From the NCBI GenBank assembly GCA_028066055.1, contig JALCBY010000001.1, forward strand, positions 62,001 to 126,000: a stretch of 64,000 nucleotides of DNA, written 5' to 3'. Position numbers and translations under genes: made by a program. Below the pieces are notes generated by a model. It was not told the DNA's origin, did not search any database, and saw only the letters and a list, made by a program, of their open reading frames with translations. This document shows positions 51,803 through 60,286 of the stretch, piece after piece. Source of the stretch: Hyphomicrobiaceae bacterium (GTDB lineage: Bacteria; Pseudomonadota; Alphaproteobacteria; Rhizobiales; Methyloligellaceae). The number at the start of each line of letters is the position of its first letter. Within the stretch, counting starts at the first letter, position 1.

Positions 51803-52604
51803 GAAGTCCGGACTGGCGTATCATCTTCGCCGCATCTGGTATCTCGGCCAGGATGTTGTGCTGCCGGTGGCCACCTTCATCGCACTCCTGATCCTGTGGG
51901 AGTTTTGCGTAAAGACGTTCGACATTCCGGTTTACCTGCTTCCCGCACCATCGGTGATCTACGAGGAAACGGCGTCGGAGTGGTCTATTGTCTGGGGCCA
52001 CACGGTCGCGACGCTCATCACCGTGTTGCTGGGCTTCGGCCTGTCCATTCTCATCAGCCTGCCTTTGGGATTTGCACTGACCTCTTCGCGCCATGTCTCC
52101 AATGCGATCTATCCGCTGCTCGTCCTGACCCAGTCGATTCCCAAGGTCGCGCTGGCGCCGATCCTCGTCATCGCTATGGGTGCAAACGAGTTGCCGCGTG
52201 TCGCGGTCACGTTTCTCGTGGCGTTTTTCCCGCTGGTGATCGCCATAGCCACGGGCCTCCTGTCCGTTCCCGCCGATCTCATCGAGCTGAGCCGGTCGTA
52301 CAAGACCAACCGTGTTCAGGAGTTACTCCGCATTCGCATTCCCTACGCCATTCCGTTTATCTTCAGCGGCCTCAAGGCGGCCATCGCCCTCGCCGTCGTC
52401 GGTGCGGTCGTCGGCGAGTTCGTAACCTCCGATCGCGGCCTCGGATATCTCATCCAGACCTCGACCGCCTTCTTCCGTATGCCGCTGGCCTTCGGCGCAA
52501 TGGTCCTCCTTTCCATCATGGGCATTGTGCTGTTTCAGCTTGTCGGCATAGCCGAACGTGTGTTTTTTCCATGGTCGTCGAGCAAACAGGTGTTTGCCAG
52601 CTAA
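51750..52604 (+). CDS. ABC transporter permease (SsuC/TauC-like)
   Basis: This 284-aa permease has five to six membrane segments and the EAA-like loop LSRSYKTNRVQELLRIRIP. ATG at 51750 is chosen for its GTGGAGGCAAGCA ribosome site; an ATG at 51732 is also in frame. The gene starts inside the ATPase gene in another frame, a 53-base overlap. Only one permease gene is present here, so a homodimeric channel is expected. Confidence 0.9.
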   Translation: MTSKNAPSASATSSPASEKSGLAYHLRRIWYLGQDVVLPVATFIALLILWEFCVKTFDIPVYLLPAPSVIYEETASEWSIVWGHTVATLITVLLGFGLSILISLPLGFALTSSRHVSNAIYPLLVLTQSIPKVALAPILVIAMGANELPRVAVTFLVAFFPLVIAIATGLLSVPADLIELSRSYKTNRVQELLRIRIPYAIPFIFSGLKAAIALAVVGAVVGEFVTSDRGLGYLIQTSTAFFRMPLAFGAMVLLSIMGIVLFQLVGIAERVFFPWSSSKQVFAS

Positions 52605-52638
52605 CCTACACGGTCATCAAACGAGTCTCTGTTTCCCA

Positions 52639-54156
52639 ATGACAAAACAGAATACCGTCATACGCTCAGGGCGCTTGCTGTCCCTGCCCGACCGGTCGGC
52701 CGAAGCCCGCGACATTTTTGTGCGGGACGGGACGATCGCCGAGATCGGCCCCCCGGGAATGGATGTTCCCGAAGGCACTGTTGAGATTGACGCCAACGGC
52801 ATGTTGTTGATGCCGGGCCTGATCAACGCCCACACGCATGGGCATGGCAGTCTGGGCAAAGGGCTCGGCGACCGCTGGACGCTTGAACATCTCCTGAATG
52901 CGGGCCCTTCAATCAACGGTCACAGGACGCTGGAGGACAAGTGCCTGACCGCCCGGCTGAATGCTGCGGAGATGGTTCTCAAAGGCAGTACGGCCACTTA
53001 CGACCTCTATTTCGAGTTCCCGGCCCCGACGCTGGAGGGTATGCACGCGGTCGCCCGGGGCTACGAAGATGTTGGCGTGCGCTCGACCATTGCGCCGATG
53101 ATGGCCGACCATACCCTGTTCACCGCAATACCCGCCCTTCTCCACGCCTTGCCTGAAAGCGCGCAGAAAAGGCTCTCCGAAATCCGGGCCGCACCCGCCG
53201 AGGAAATTCTCAAAAACTGCCGGGCGTTGCTGCAGGACTGGCCGTTCGATCCAGATCGAACGAAACTAGCCCTTGCGCCGACGATACCGCTGCATTGCAG
53301 CGACGATTTCATGACCGGCTGCCGGAATCTCGCCCGCGACTTTGATGTCGGACTGCACATGCATTTGTCCGAATCCCGTATCCAGGTGGTGACGGGTATC
53401 GAGCGTTATGGCAAAACGCTTACCGCGCACCTTGACGAGATCGGTCTGCTGGGGCCGCGTTTCACCGGCGCGCACTGCGTATGGCTGGACGACGATGACA
53501 TGAGGCGGTTCGCGGACAATGGCTGTTCCGTCGCCCATAATCCGGGAAGCAACCTTCGACTTGGAAACGGCATTGCGCCGGCGCGCCGGATGCTCGACCA
53601 GGGCATTAATGTCGGCATCGGCACCGATGGCTCCCAATGCGCCGACCACCAGAACATGTTCGAAGCCATGCGGCTGGCGTCGTTCGTCTCCCGCATCGCC
53701 CATCCCGACACGGATAGCTGGCTGGAAACCAGCGAGGCTCTCGCGATGGCGACCAGAGGCAGCGCCAAAGCACTGGGCTTCGGCGATGCACTCGGACAGA
53801 TCGTTCCCGGCGCACGAGCCGATATCGTGTTCTGCGATCTCACCAACATCAACTTCGTTCCGCTAAACGATCCCGTCAATCAGATCGTTCACACGGAAGA
53901 CAGTTCCGCAGTACACAGTGTGATGGTTGATGGCCGGCTCATCCTTGATAACCGCCGGTTTACCACCATCGACTACGAGAAGCTTTGCCGGGAAGCGGAG
54001 GCGGCGAGCGAACGGCTCCTCGCGGCCAACGCGGAGGCGCGGGAGTTTGCATCCGGACTGGAATCATATGTTTCCAGATTCTGCGTGGGACTGGCTGAGC
54101 AGCCCTATCACATCCACCGATGGGCGACTGACCCGCAAACCGGCCGCATGATTTGA
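52639..54156 (+). CDS. TRZ/ATZ-type amidohydrolase
   Basis: This 505-aa metal-dependent hydrolase has the INAHTHGHGSLGKG metal motif, LHMHLSESR, GAHCVWLDDDDMRRF, AHNPGSNLRL and the metal-ligand Asp in GIGTDGSQCAD. Relatives deaminate or dechlorinate s-triazines, S-adenosylhomocysteine, guanine or cytosine-like rings. The start at 52639 is chosen because homology begins there; its ribosome site is weak and the gene follows the permease stop by 34 bases. It would act on a cyclic nitrogen compound imported by the ABC system. Confidence 0.88.
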   Translation: MTKQNTVIRSGRLLSLPDRSAEARDIFVRDGTIAEIGPPGMDVPEGTVEIDANGMLLMPGLINAHTHGHGSLGKGLGDRWTLEHLLNAGPSINGHRTLEDKCLTARLNAAEMVLKGSTATYDLYFEFPAPTLEGMHAVARGYEDVGVRSTIAPMMADHTLFTAIPALLHALPESAQKRLSEIRAAPAEEILKNCRALLQDWPFDPDRTKLALAPTIPLHCSDDFMTGCRNLARDFDVGLHMHLSESRIQVVTGIERYGKTLTAHLDEIGLLGPRFTGAHCVWLDDDDMRRFADNGCSVAHNPGSNLRLGNGIAPARRMLDQGINVGIGTDGSQCADHQNMFEAMRLASFVSRIAHPDTDSWLETSEALAMATRGSAKALGFGDALGQIVPGARADIVFCDLTNINFVPLNDPVNQIVHTEDSSAVHSVMVDGRLILDNRRFTTIDYEKLCREAEAASERLLAANAEAREFASGLESYVSRFCVGLAEQPYHIHRWATDPQTGRMI

Positions 54157-54173
54157 GAGTGGGAAACTGAAGA

Positions 54174-55640
54174 ATGAGTGGTTTTGACCTGACAGTTCGT
54201 GGCGGAACGATCGTAACCGCCTCTGGTGAAACAGCCGGCGATGTCGGCGTGAAAGATGGTGTGATCACCCAGATTGCCGAGGGTCTCGAGCCGGGAGCGG
54301 AGGATATCGATGCGGCGGGCAAGCTCGTTCTGCCCGGCGGCATCGACGGTCACTGCCATATCGAACAGCTCTCCTCCTTCGGCCTGATGAATTCCGATGA
54401 TTTCTTCACGGCAAGTGTCGCTGCCGCCCACGGCGGAACAACCACCGTTGTGCCCTTTGCCGCGCAGCATCGCGGACAATCGATTTCCGACGTTGTGAAA
54501 GCCTATCGCGCTCTCGCGGAGGAAAAGGCTGCGATCGACTACCACTTTCATATCATCGTGACCGACCCGACCGAGGATGTCCTCACAAAGGAACTGCCGC
54601 CACTCCTCGAAGACGGATTTCGAACCCTCAAACTGTTTCTCACCTACGATCTCATGAAGGTGGACGACTACCAGACGCTGCAGGTCATGGAGGTTGCCCG
54701 CAAACACGGCGCACTGATCGTCACCCATGCGGAGAACAACGAGATGATCCGCTGGGCAACCGAAAAGCTCGTCAAGAACGGCCATACTGAACCGAAATTC
54801 CACGCCGTCAGCCACCCACGCCTCGCGGAAGCCGAAGCCGTGCACCGCGCCATCATCCTGGCGCGTTTCATTGATGTGCCGATCATGATTTTCCACGTCA
54901 CAACGCGCGAAGCGATGGACGAAGTCCGGCGCGCGCAGGAAGCAGGGCTCAAGGTCTACGCGGAGACATGCACGCAATATCTGGTGCTCACCTCGGACGA
55001 CCTCGACCGGCCAGGCGGCGAAGGCGCCAAATTCTGCTGCAGCCCGCCGCTGCGCGACGACACTGACGTCGAAGCCATGTGGCAGGGCCTCGCCGACGGC
55101 ACCTTCGTCACGCTCAGTTCGGACCATGCGCCTTACGCCTATGATGAGACCGGCAAACTGAACGCTGGCGACAATCCTACATTCAAGCAGATCCCCAACG
55201 GCCTGCCCGGCCTGGAGCTCCGGATGCCCGTGCTGTTCTCCGAAGGCGTGAAGACGGGGCGCATCAATCTGCCGAAGTTCGTCGAGCTCACGTCGACGGG
55301 CATCGCGCGGCTCTATGGCCTCTACCCTCAGAAAGGCGAGATTGCCGTGGGGTCGGACGCCGACATTGCGGTTTGGGATCCGGACGCGGAAAAGACCATC
55401 AGCGACGATATGGTCCACGACAACACCGGCTATTCACCCTTCACCGGGCATACAATCACCGGTTGGCCCGAATGCGTGATCAGCCGCGGGCGCATAATCG
55501 TCCGGGATGGGAAAACCGACATGGCGCCGGGATCGGGCAAGATCGCAAAACGTGAACTTTCCGATCAAGCTAAACCGCTCGGACGCATCGAGCCGGAAAT
55601 GGACGAAACGAAGAACTTCGGGATTCGACTGCTGGATTGA
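54174..55640 (+). CDS. hydA: D-hydantoinase / dihydropyrimidinase
   Basis: This 488-aa cyclic amidohydrolase opens hydantoin or dihydropyrimidine rings to N-carbamoyl amino acids. Binuclear metal ligands are present: His60 and His62 (GGIDGHCHIEQ), carboxylated Lys153 (TLKLFLTYD), His185 (VTHAENNE), a His in IFHVTTREAMDEV, and Asp in LSSDHAPYAYD. It lies 17 bases downstream of the amidohydrolase gene. Its product is the substrate of the N-carbamoyl-D-amino-acid hydrolase encoded at 47.7-48.7 kb. Confidence 0.94.
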   Translation: MSGFDLTVRGGTIVTASGETAGDVGVKDGVITQIAEGLEPGAEDIDAAGKLVLPGGIDGHCHIEQLSSFGLMNSDDFFTASVAAAHGGTTTVVPFAAQHRGQSISDVVKAYRALAEEKAAIDYHFHIIVTDPTEDVLTKELPPLLEDGFRTLKLFLTYDLMKVDDYQTLQVMEVARKHGALIVTHAENNEMIRWATEKLVKNGHTEPKFHAVSHPRLAEAEAVHRAIILARFIDVPIMIFHVTTREAMDEVRRAQEAGLKVYAETCTQYLVLTSDDLDRPGGEGAKFCCSPPLRDDTDVEAMWQGLADGTFVTLSSDHAPYAYDETGKLNAGDNPTFKQIPNGLPGLELRMPVLFSEGVKTGRINLPKFVELTSTGIARLYGLYPQKGEIAVGSDADIAVWDPDAEKTISDDMVHDNTGYSPFTGHTITGWPECVISRGRIIVRDGKTDMAPGSGKIAKRELSDQAKPLGRIEPEMDETKNFGIRLLD

Positions 55641-55674
55641 CCCTGCAATGACCTGCAATGACAGGTGGCTGCTT

Positions 55675-56523
55675 CTAGTCTGCGCAGCGCGGAACAAATT
55701 TGACCAGAGCTGCGGTCACTTCGTCTGGCTGGTCGAGGCTTGGCAGGTGAGCCGATCCGGCCAACCCCAGGCTGGCACAATTCTTCATCCGGTCCGCAAC
55801 GAGCCGGCATCGCTCCATGATGTGCGGGAAATCCCGATCGCCCCAGACCATTAATGATGGGACCTGTATCTTCGCCAACCGATCAAATGCCGGTGCTATC
55901 CCGGTGACATCCAGATCTGTCCCCGCAGGTGGCGCTTCAAGAACGATCGAATTCATATCAAGCAGCAGGTCTCGCGCCTTGCCCGAGACACGTCCCTCGG
56001 CCATAAGCGGCCCATCCAGCCAAAGATGGGCCTTTATCGCGTTCACGCTTGCAATATCGCCGGCGTCCAATGCATCCTGCTGTCTGGCAAGACGTTGTGC
56101 GATTTCGGGAGGATTGTCCGGTTCGGGCGCGCCTGGAACATTCGGCGCAATGAGCACCAGTCCGCTGACACGCGATGGATGTTCCAATGCGGCATCCAGC
56201 GCAATCCGCCCTCCCTGAGAACATCCAACGAGAACCGCGGGCTTTCCGTCCCCCAGGACATCAAGCAGCGCCATCAGGTCCGCCACGGATGAATAATCTT
56301 CCTGTTCACAGCGCGTCTTGCCAAAACCCCGGCGGTCGTAGACGATCGCTTTGTTCGTATCAGCGATACCAGCCATCTGGCCCGACCACATGCGCGTATC
56401 CGCCACGGCCGCATTCAGACCGCCGTTGAAAAATTTCAAGCGGTCCACCCCGGAGATAAAGCGGATGTCGTGCTTGTGAAATATGGCGGCCCACTGCATC
56501 GGCGCGCCGTCCACACATGGCAC
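55675..56523 (-). CDS. Alpha/beta-hydrolase with replaced N-terminus, in frame with a GFA-domain fragment
   Basis: From about residue 40 this 282-aa frame is an alpha/beta-hydrolase (ADTRMWSGQM, YDRRGFGKT, nucleophile elbow VGCSQGGRIALD, WGDRDFPHI with the acid, GSAHLPS with the His). Residues 1-33 (GAPMQWAAIFHKHDIRFISG) are instead the C-terminal part of a GFA/CENP-V domain. The hydrolase has therefore lost its first about 25 residues, including the HG oxyanion motif. GTG at 56523 is only a formal start. It is probably inactive or an accidental fusion; the junction lies near 56403-56424. Confidence 0.7.
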   Translation of the reverse strand: MPCVDGAPMQWAAIFHKHDIRFISGVDRLKFFNGGLNAAVADTRMWSGQMAGIADTNKAIVYDRRGFGKTRCEQEDYSSVADLMALLDVLGDGKPAVLVGCSQGGRIALDAALEHPSRVSGLVLIAPNVPGAPEPDNPPEIAQRLARQQDALDAGDIASVNAIKAHLWLDGPLMAEGRVSGKARDLLLDMNSIVLEAPPAGTDLDVTGIAPAFDRLAKIQVPSLMVWGDRDFPHIMERCRLVADRMKNCASLGLAGSAHLPSLDQPDEVTAALVKFVPRCAD

Positions 56524-56663
56524 ATGATGCAGTGACAGATTTTCGCGTCCACGGGATCGGAGGAGACGTCATATTGCACCGTCCCGCAGTGGCAGCTGGC
56601 CCGATACTTCGCCTTGAAACTGGCACCGGGCTCACGCGCAAAGAGTTCTGCAAATCCATCCAT
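56424..56663 (-). pseudogene. Frameshifted GFA-domain (glutathione-dependent formaldehyde-activating family) remnant
   Basis: From ATG at 56663 the frame reads as a GFA/CENP-V protein, with zinc ligands in ASCHCGTVQYDV and KICHCIMCHVW. Homology then jumps to another frame at GAPMQWAAIFHK. A one-base deletion or two-base insertion near 56505-56516 explains this (two bases lie between the Val and Asp codons where three are needed). The sequence then runs into the alpha/beta-hydrolase without the rest of the GFA domain. Confidence 0.7.
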
Positions 56664-56939
56664 GTTTGCCTCTGCGGTTAACCGCAACTCGTCCAACATG
56701 CGTGCCCGTATCGAAAATACCGGGTGCCGGACAAAAGAGCACGCACACGGGGTTCATGAGACCGATAGGGCGCCAGAACGCGCTTTGATCTAAACAATTC
56801 ACTGGCCTGTTCAGGTTTTTGTTATTGCATCTTTTTCTCTCTTCCCCTCACCCCACGAGTTCACTGAACCCGGAGTCATTCTGCACACTGAAAGCTTGGC
56901 ACGCCCCTTGCTCCCCTTCACGCAAGCGCTAACGGAAGC
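56664..56939. other. Intergenic gap between the pseudogene and the cupin-like gene
   Basis: This 276-base gap has divergent genes on either side and a T/C-rich stretch at 56818-56850. I saw no convincing promoter or small gene. Confidence 0.4.
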
Positions 56940-57959
56940 GTGAGCAGATATCGAATTGTACCGTTTTGGAACACTGAAGGGATGCGAGACGTGAGAAAAT
57001 CAGCGACTTCGACGGCGAACACTCTGGCTTTCGAGCCGGGCCACGACACTTCATTCGGGTCGGGCCTTTCCCATTTCCGCCATGGATTCAACGAGAGTGG
57101 GCTTTTCACGGACAAGAAGCTTGCAGAGCTGATCGACAGCTATCCCCGCGAATATTACATGATCACCACCATGTCCGGGGCCGGTGAACGGCCGGAATGG
57201 CGCAATGGTGACTTCAACGGGGCATCCGGAAAATTCGTGCTCAATGCTATTCGAAGTGGCCAATTGTGGCTCTGCCTGCGCCGGCTCGACCTTGTGGCGC
57301 CGGAAATCGACACGCTGGTCAACGATGCGTTTGGCGAGATCGAAGCGCGCAATCCGGAATTGAAGACCAGCCGGCGCCGGTCGAGCCTGTTGATCTCCTC
57401 GCCTGGCGCCCGCGTGCTCTATCACTCTGACATTCCGATGGTGGCCCTCTGGCACGTCCGCGGGCGCAAGCGGGTCTGGCTCTACGATGCCGACAATCCG
57501 GTGCATTTGCCTGACGAAACCCTCGAAGGTGTCGTCCTGCGTGAGACGGAAGAAGAGATTTTCTACGACCCGGCCTGGGACGCCGAAGCAGCGGCAATCG
57601 ACCTGGAGCCCGGCTGGGCCCTGAGCTGGCCGCAAAACGCACCACACCGCGTCGACAATCTCGACGGTCTTAATGTCTCGATCACGACCGATTACTACAC
57701 ACCCGCCGCGCAGCGGAAATATGGTGTGTATTACACCAACGGTCTGATGCGCCGACGGTTTGGATGGGACCCGAAGTCGACCGCAACGGAAGGCGCTCGT
57801 GCGCTTGCGAAGTGCATGGCGGCTGTGGCCATGAAGAAACTCGGCGTTCACAGCCAGGCGGAACGCGACATGATGCAGTCCTTTGTGCTCGACCTTTCCA
57901 AACCGGGTGCCATCGACGAGCTGCCGCAGAACGAATGGCGTCCCATACTGCAGGTCTGA
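56940..57959 (+). CDS. Cupin/JmjC-like domain protein
   Basis: This 339-aa protein has a JmjC/cupin-like core: LYHSDIPMVALWHVRGRKRVWLYD gives an HxD pair, and a distal His lies in WPQNAPHRVDNLDGLNVSI, the pattern of Fe(II)/2-oxoglutarate oxygenases of the cupin-like group. GTG at 56940 is used; ATG at 56982 is an alternative with a very close GAAGGG. It is 8 bases from the acetyltransferase gene, so the two are co-expressed. A role in modifying a small molecule or surface polymer is possible. The substrate is unknown. Confidence 0.75.
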   Translation: MSRYRIVPFWNTEGMRDVRKSATSTANTLAFEPGHDTSFGSGLSHFRHGFNESGLFTDKKLAELIDSYPREYYMITTMSGAGERPEWRNGDFNGASGKFVLNAIRSGQLWLCLRRLDLVAPEIDTLVNDAFGEIEARNPELKTSRRRSSLLISSPGARVLYHSDIPMVALWHVRGRKRVWLYDADNPVHLPDETLEGVVLRETEEEIFYDPAWDAEAAAIDLEPGWALSWPQNAPHRVDNLDGLNVSITTDYYTPAAQRKYGVYYTNGLMRRRFGWDPKSTATEGARALAKCMAAVAMKKLGVHSQAERDMMQSFVLDLSKPGAIDELPQNEWRPILQV

Positions 57960-57967
57960 GCGATCAT

Positions 57968-59335
57968 ATGACACTCGCGCAGACGCATTACAGAACCGGC
58001 CGTGACGCCGCTCCGGTCGCTCCGACATCCTTCGGCGAAGGATTTGGACCGGCCCCGGCTGAGGTCGTTTCGGGAGCCGTTGGCGATCAAGGGACGGTCC
58101 GCGGTCCGAAGGACGTTGACGGCAGGAAAGTCCTGCAGTTTCGCCATGGCGACCATCGGGCACGCCTGGAGCTCATCGACGACGAACAGCGTTTGATGAC
58201 CCTGGGCCGCGAGTGGGATGAGCTCTTCGATGCTCACGGAAAGACGCATCAGTGTTTTCAAAATTTCGCCTGGAACCGACTCTGGTGCGCGTATTATCTC
58301 GACCAATGCATCGGCGATCCGTGCAAGCTTGCGATCATCACGGCACGGCTGGACGATGAGCTCGTGCTCATCTGCCCGCTCGTGGAATATCGGCGCGGCG
58401 GCCTTCTCCACCTGCGCTGGATGGGGGCTCCCGTCAGCCAGTATGGCGATGCGCTCATGTCCGATCACCCGGCGGCGCCCGATCTGCTCAGAGCCGGCCT
58501 CGACTTCGTCGGCCGCATCACAGAGGCTGATCTTCTGGATCTGCGGAAAGTGCGTTCTGACTCTGCCGCAGCGCGAGTTCTGACGAAGCTGGGCGCACGG
58601 GCTTTGAATGAAGCGTCCGCGCCTTACATGAGCCTCGCATCGGCGGCCGACTTTGATGCCTACGCCCAGCGTTACTCCGCACGATCACGCAAGCAACGCC
58701 GCCGCCGTCGCCGCCGCCTCGGAGAACTGGGTGCGTTGAGGTTCGAGTGTCTGGAACCCGGCACTGAGGCATCCGCGCGCGCGGCAGATACGGTCGCGCA
58801 AAAACAGGCGTCACTCAGGCGCACCGGCGCAGTTGCCACCGCGCTCGAAGATGCCCGCTTCGAACAATTCTTCAGGGACTTCGCGAAGGAACCATCACGG
58901 TCCGCAACCTGCCTTGTCTCGCTGCTTTATTGCGGGAACGATGTCGTGGCCCGGGAAATCGGCCTTCAGTGCAAAGACGGCTACTTGGCACATGTCGCGG
59001 TCTATGACGATGCCTATGCGCGCTTCGGTCCGGGCGTCCTGCAAATCGATGACGTGATGGAGCAATGCTACGCGCGCGGTCTGGCGACCTATGACCTGCT
59101 TGCCCCTGCCGATGAGTACAAATTAGCGCTGGCGGACGGGACGGTGGAGACGTGTGACTATGTGCGCCCGCTCACCTGGCGCGGCGCGATGTACGCGCAT
59201 TCGGTCCTCGGCTTTGTACGCCCTCTCGTCCGGGCTCTGAAGGACAGGGCCCCTGAACCTGTTCGGCGTGTGCTTGGCGGTCTCCTGCCCCGTCTGAAGG
59301 AAATTGTATCGGGACCGGCCAGCGTTCCCGGTTGA
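57968..59335 (+). CDS. CelD/BcsL-type acetyltransferase (GNAT-like)
   Basis: This 455-aa protein matches the GNAT-related family often found in polysaccharide or lipid-linked gene clusters. It has a variable N-terminal about 75 residues, then LMTLGREWDELFDAHGKTHQCFQNFAW, the family's basic helix ARSRKQRRRRRRRLGELG (about 237-254), and a C-terminal GNAT half with HVAVYDDAYARFGPGVLQIDD. ATG at 57968 is chosen; a longer frame overlaps the upstream gene and lacks homology. It probably transfers an acyl group to a sugar or amine with the upstream oxygenase. Confidence 0.82.
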   Translation: MTLAQTHYRTGRDAAPVAPTSFGEGFGPAPAEVVSGAVGDQGTVRGPKDVDGRKVLQFRHGDHRARLELIDDEQRLMTLGREWDELFDAHGKTHQCFQNFAWNRLWCAYYLDQCIGDPCKLAIITARLDDELVLICPLVEYRRGGLLHLRWMGAPVSQYGDALMSDHPAAPDLLRAGLDFVGRITEADLLDLRKVRSDSAAARVLTKLGARALNEASAPYMSLASAADFDAYAQRYSARSRKQRRRRRRRLGELGALRFECLEPGTEASARAADTVAQKQASLRRTGAVATALEDARFEQFFRDFAKEPSRSATCLVSLLYCGNDVVAREIGLQCKDGYLAHVAVYDDAYARFGPGVLQIDDVMEQCYARGLATYDLLAPADEYKLALADGTVETCDYVRPLTWRGAMYAHSVLGFVRPLVRALKDRAPEPVRRVLGGLLPRLKEIVSGPASVPG

Positions 59336-59393
59336 TCCTCAAACCGAGCTGCCGGACGCAAATCCAAAAAGGAACCTAGACCACCAACGCCCG

Positions 59394-60254
59394 TCAGGCG
59401 CCGTAACGGCTTTCCTGTTCCATATATTCGGCAGTTCCGACGATCTCTTCGCGATCCTTGAAGCTCGCCATCTGATCGATCATTGAACCGCTATCGCCGT
59501 CGTGTTTGATCGCGTCCAGCACCACATTCATCGCATGGATTGCGGCTCGCTGAAGGTCGCTCGGAACAATCACGATCTGATAACCCAATTCCTTCAAAAT
59601 GGAAGCGGACACGAGCGGCGTCTTGCCGCCGTGGAACATGTTCATGAGCTTCGGCCCGGGCAGCACTGCGGCGATTTCCTCGATCTGCTCCATGCTTGTC
59701 GGAGCTTCCACGAAAAGCACATCCGCCCCGGCTTCGGCATAGGCCGAAGCCCGGTCAATCGCCGCAGAGAAACCTTCAACGGCAATCGCATCCGTCCGCG
59801 CAATCACGAGAGTTGAACTGTCCTGAAGCGCATCCTTGACCGCACGGATCTTCTGAACGAATTCCAGTTCGGAGACGAGCCCCTTGTTTTCATAGTGGCC
59901 GCATTTCTTGGGAAAGATCTGATCTTCAATATGGAACGCGGCAACGCCGGCACGCTCGAAGGCCTGAACCGCGTGGCGTGCGTTCAACGCATTGCCGAAA
60001 CCGGTATCCATGTCCGCGATGACGGGGATGGAGACCGCATCCACGATTTCGGAAATGCGTGATGTGACTTCGGTGAGCGATACGAGTCCCATATCCGGAA
60101 TGGCGCGGCTGCGGGCAATGGCGCCACCGCTTGCGTAGGCAGCCCCGAACCCGGCGCGCTCCACGAGCCGCGCGGATAATCCGTCGAAACATCCCGGCGC
60201 GACGACCAGTTCACCGCCGTCAATCATGCTTCTCAGTTTCATGCCTTGATCCAT
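59394..60254 (-). CDS. Isocitrate lyase/PEP mutase family enzyme
   Basis: This 286-aa TIM-barrel lyase has Mg ligands in ADMDTGFGN (Asp81, Asp83) and the family loop FPKKCGHYENK with catalytic Cys118, as in 2-methylisocitrate lyase, oxaloacetate decarboxylase and dimethylmalate lyase. ATG at 60254 follows AAAAAGGTC. It lies 32 bases downstream of the GntR gene on the same strand. The reaction is likely cleavage of a 2-hydroxy-dicarboxylate or oxaloacetate-type C-C bond. The family is too broad to name a substrate. Confidence 0.87.
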   Translation of the reverse strand: MDQGMKLRSMIDGGELVVAPGCFDGLSARLVERAGFGAAYASGGAIARSRAIPDMGLVSLTEVTSRISEIVDAVSIPVIADMDTGFGNALNARHAVQAFERAGVAAFHIEDQIFPKKCGHYENKGLVSELEFVQKIRAVKDALQDSSTLVIARTDAIAVEGFSAAIDRASAYAEAGADVLFVEAPTSMEQIEEIAAVLPGPKLMNMFHGGKTPLVSASILKELGYQIVIVPSDLQRAAIHAMNVVLDAIKHDGDSGSMIDQMASFKDREEIVGTAEYMEQESRYGA

Positions 60255-60286
60255 TGTCTGACCTTTTTCCCCTGCCAACTGCCCGT

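Noticed and set aside
54108-55418. 436-codon frame antisense to the D-hydantoinase
   Set aside because: The plus-strand gene has all metal ligands of the family. The antisense frame shows no family motif.
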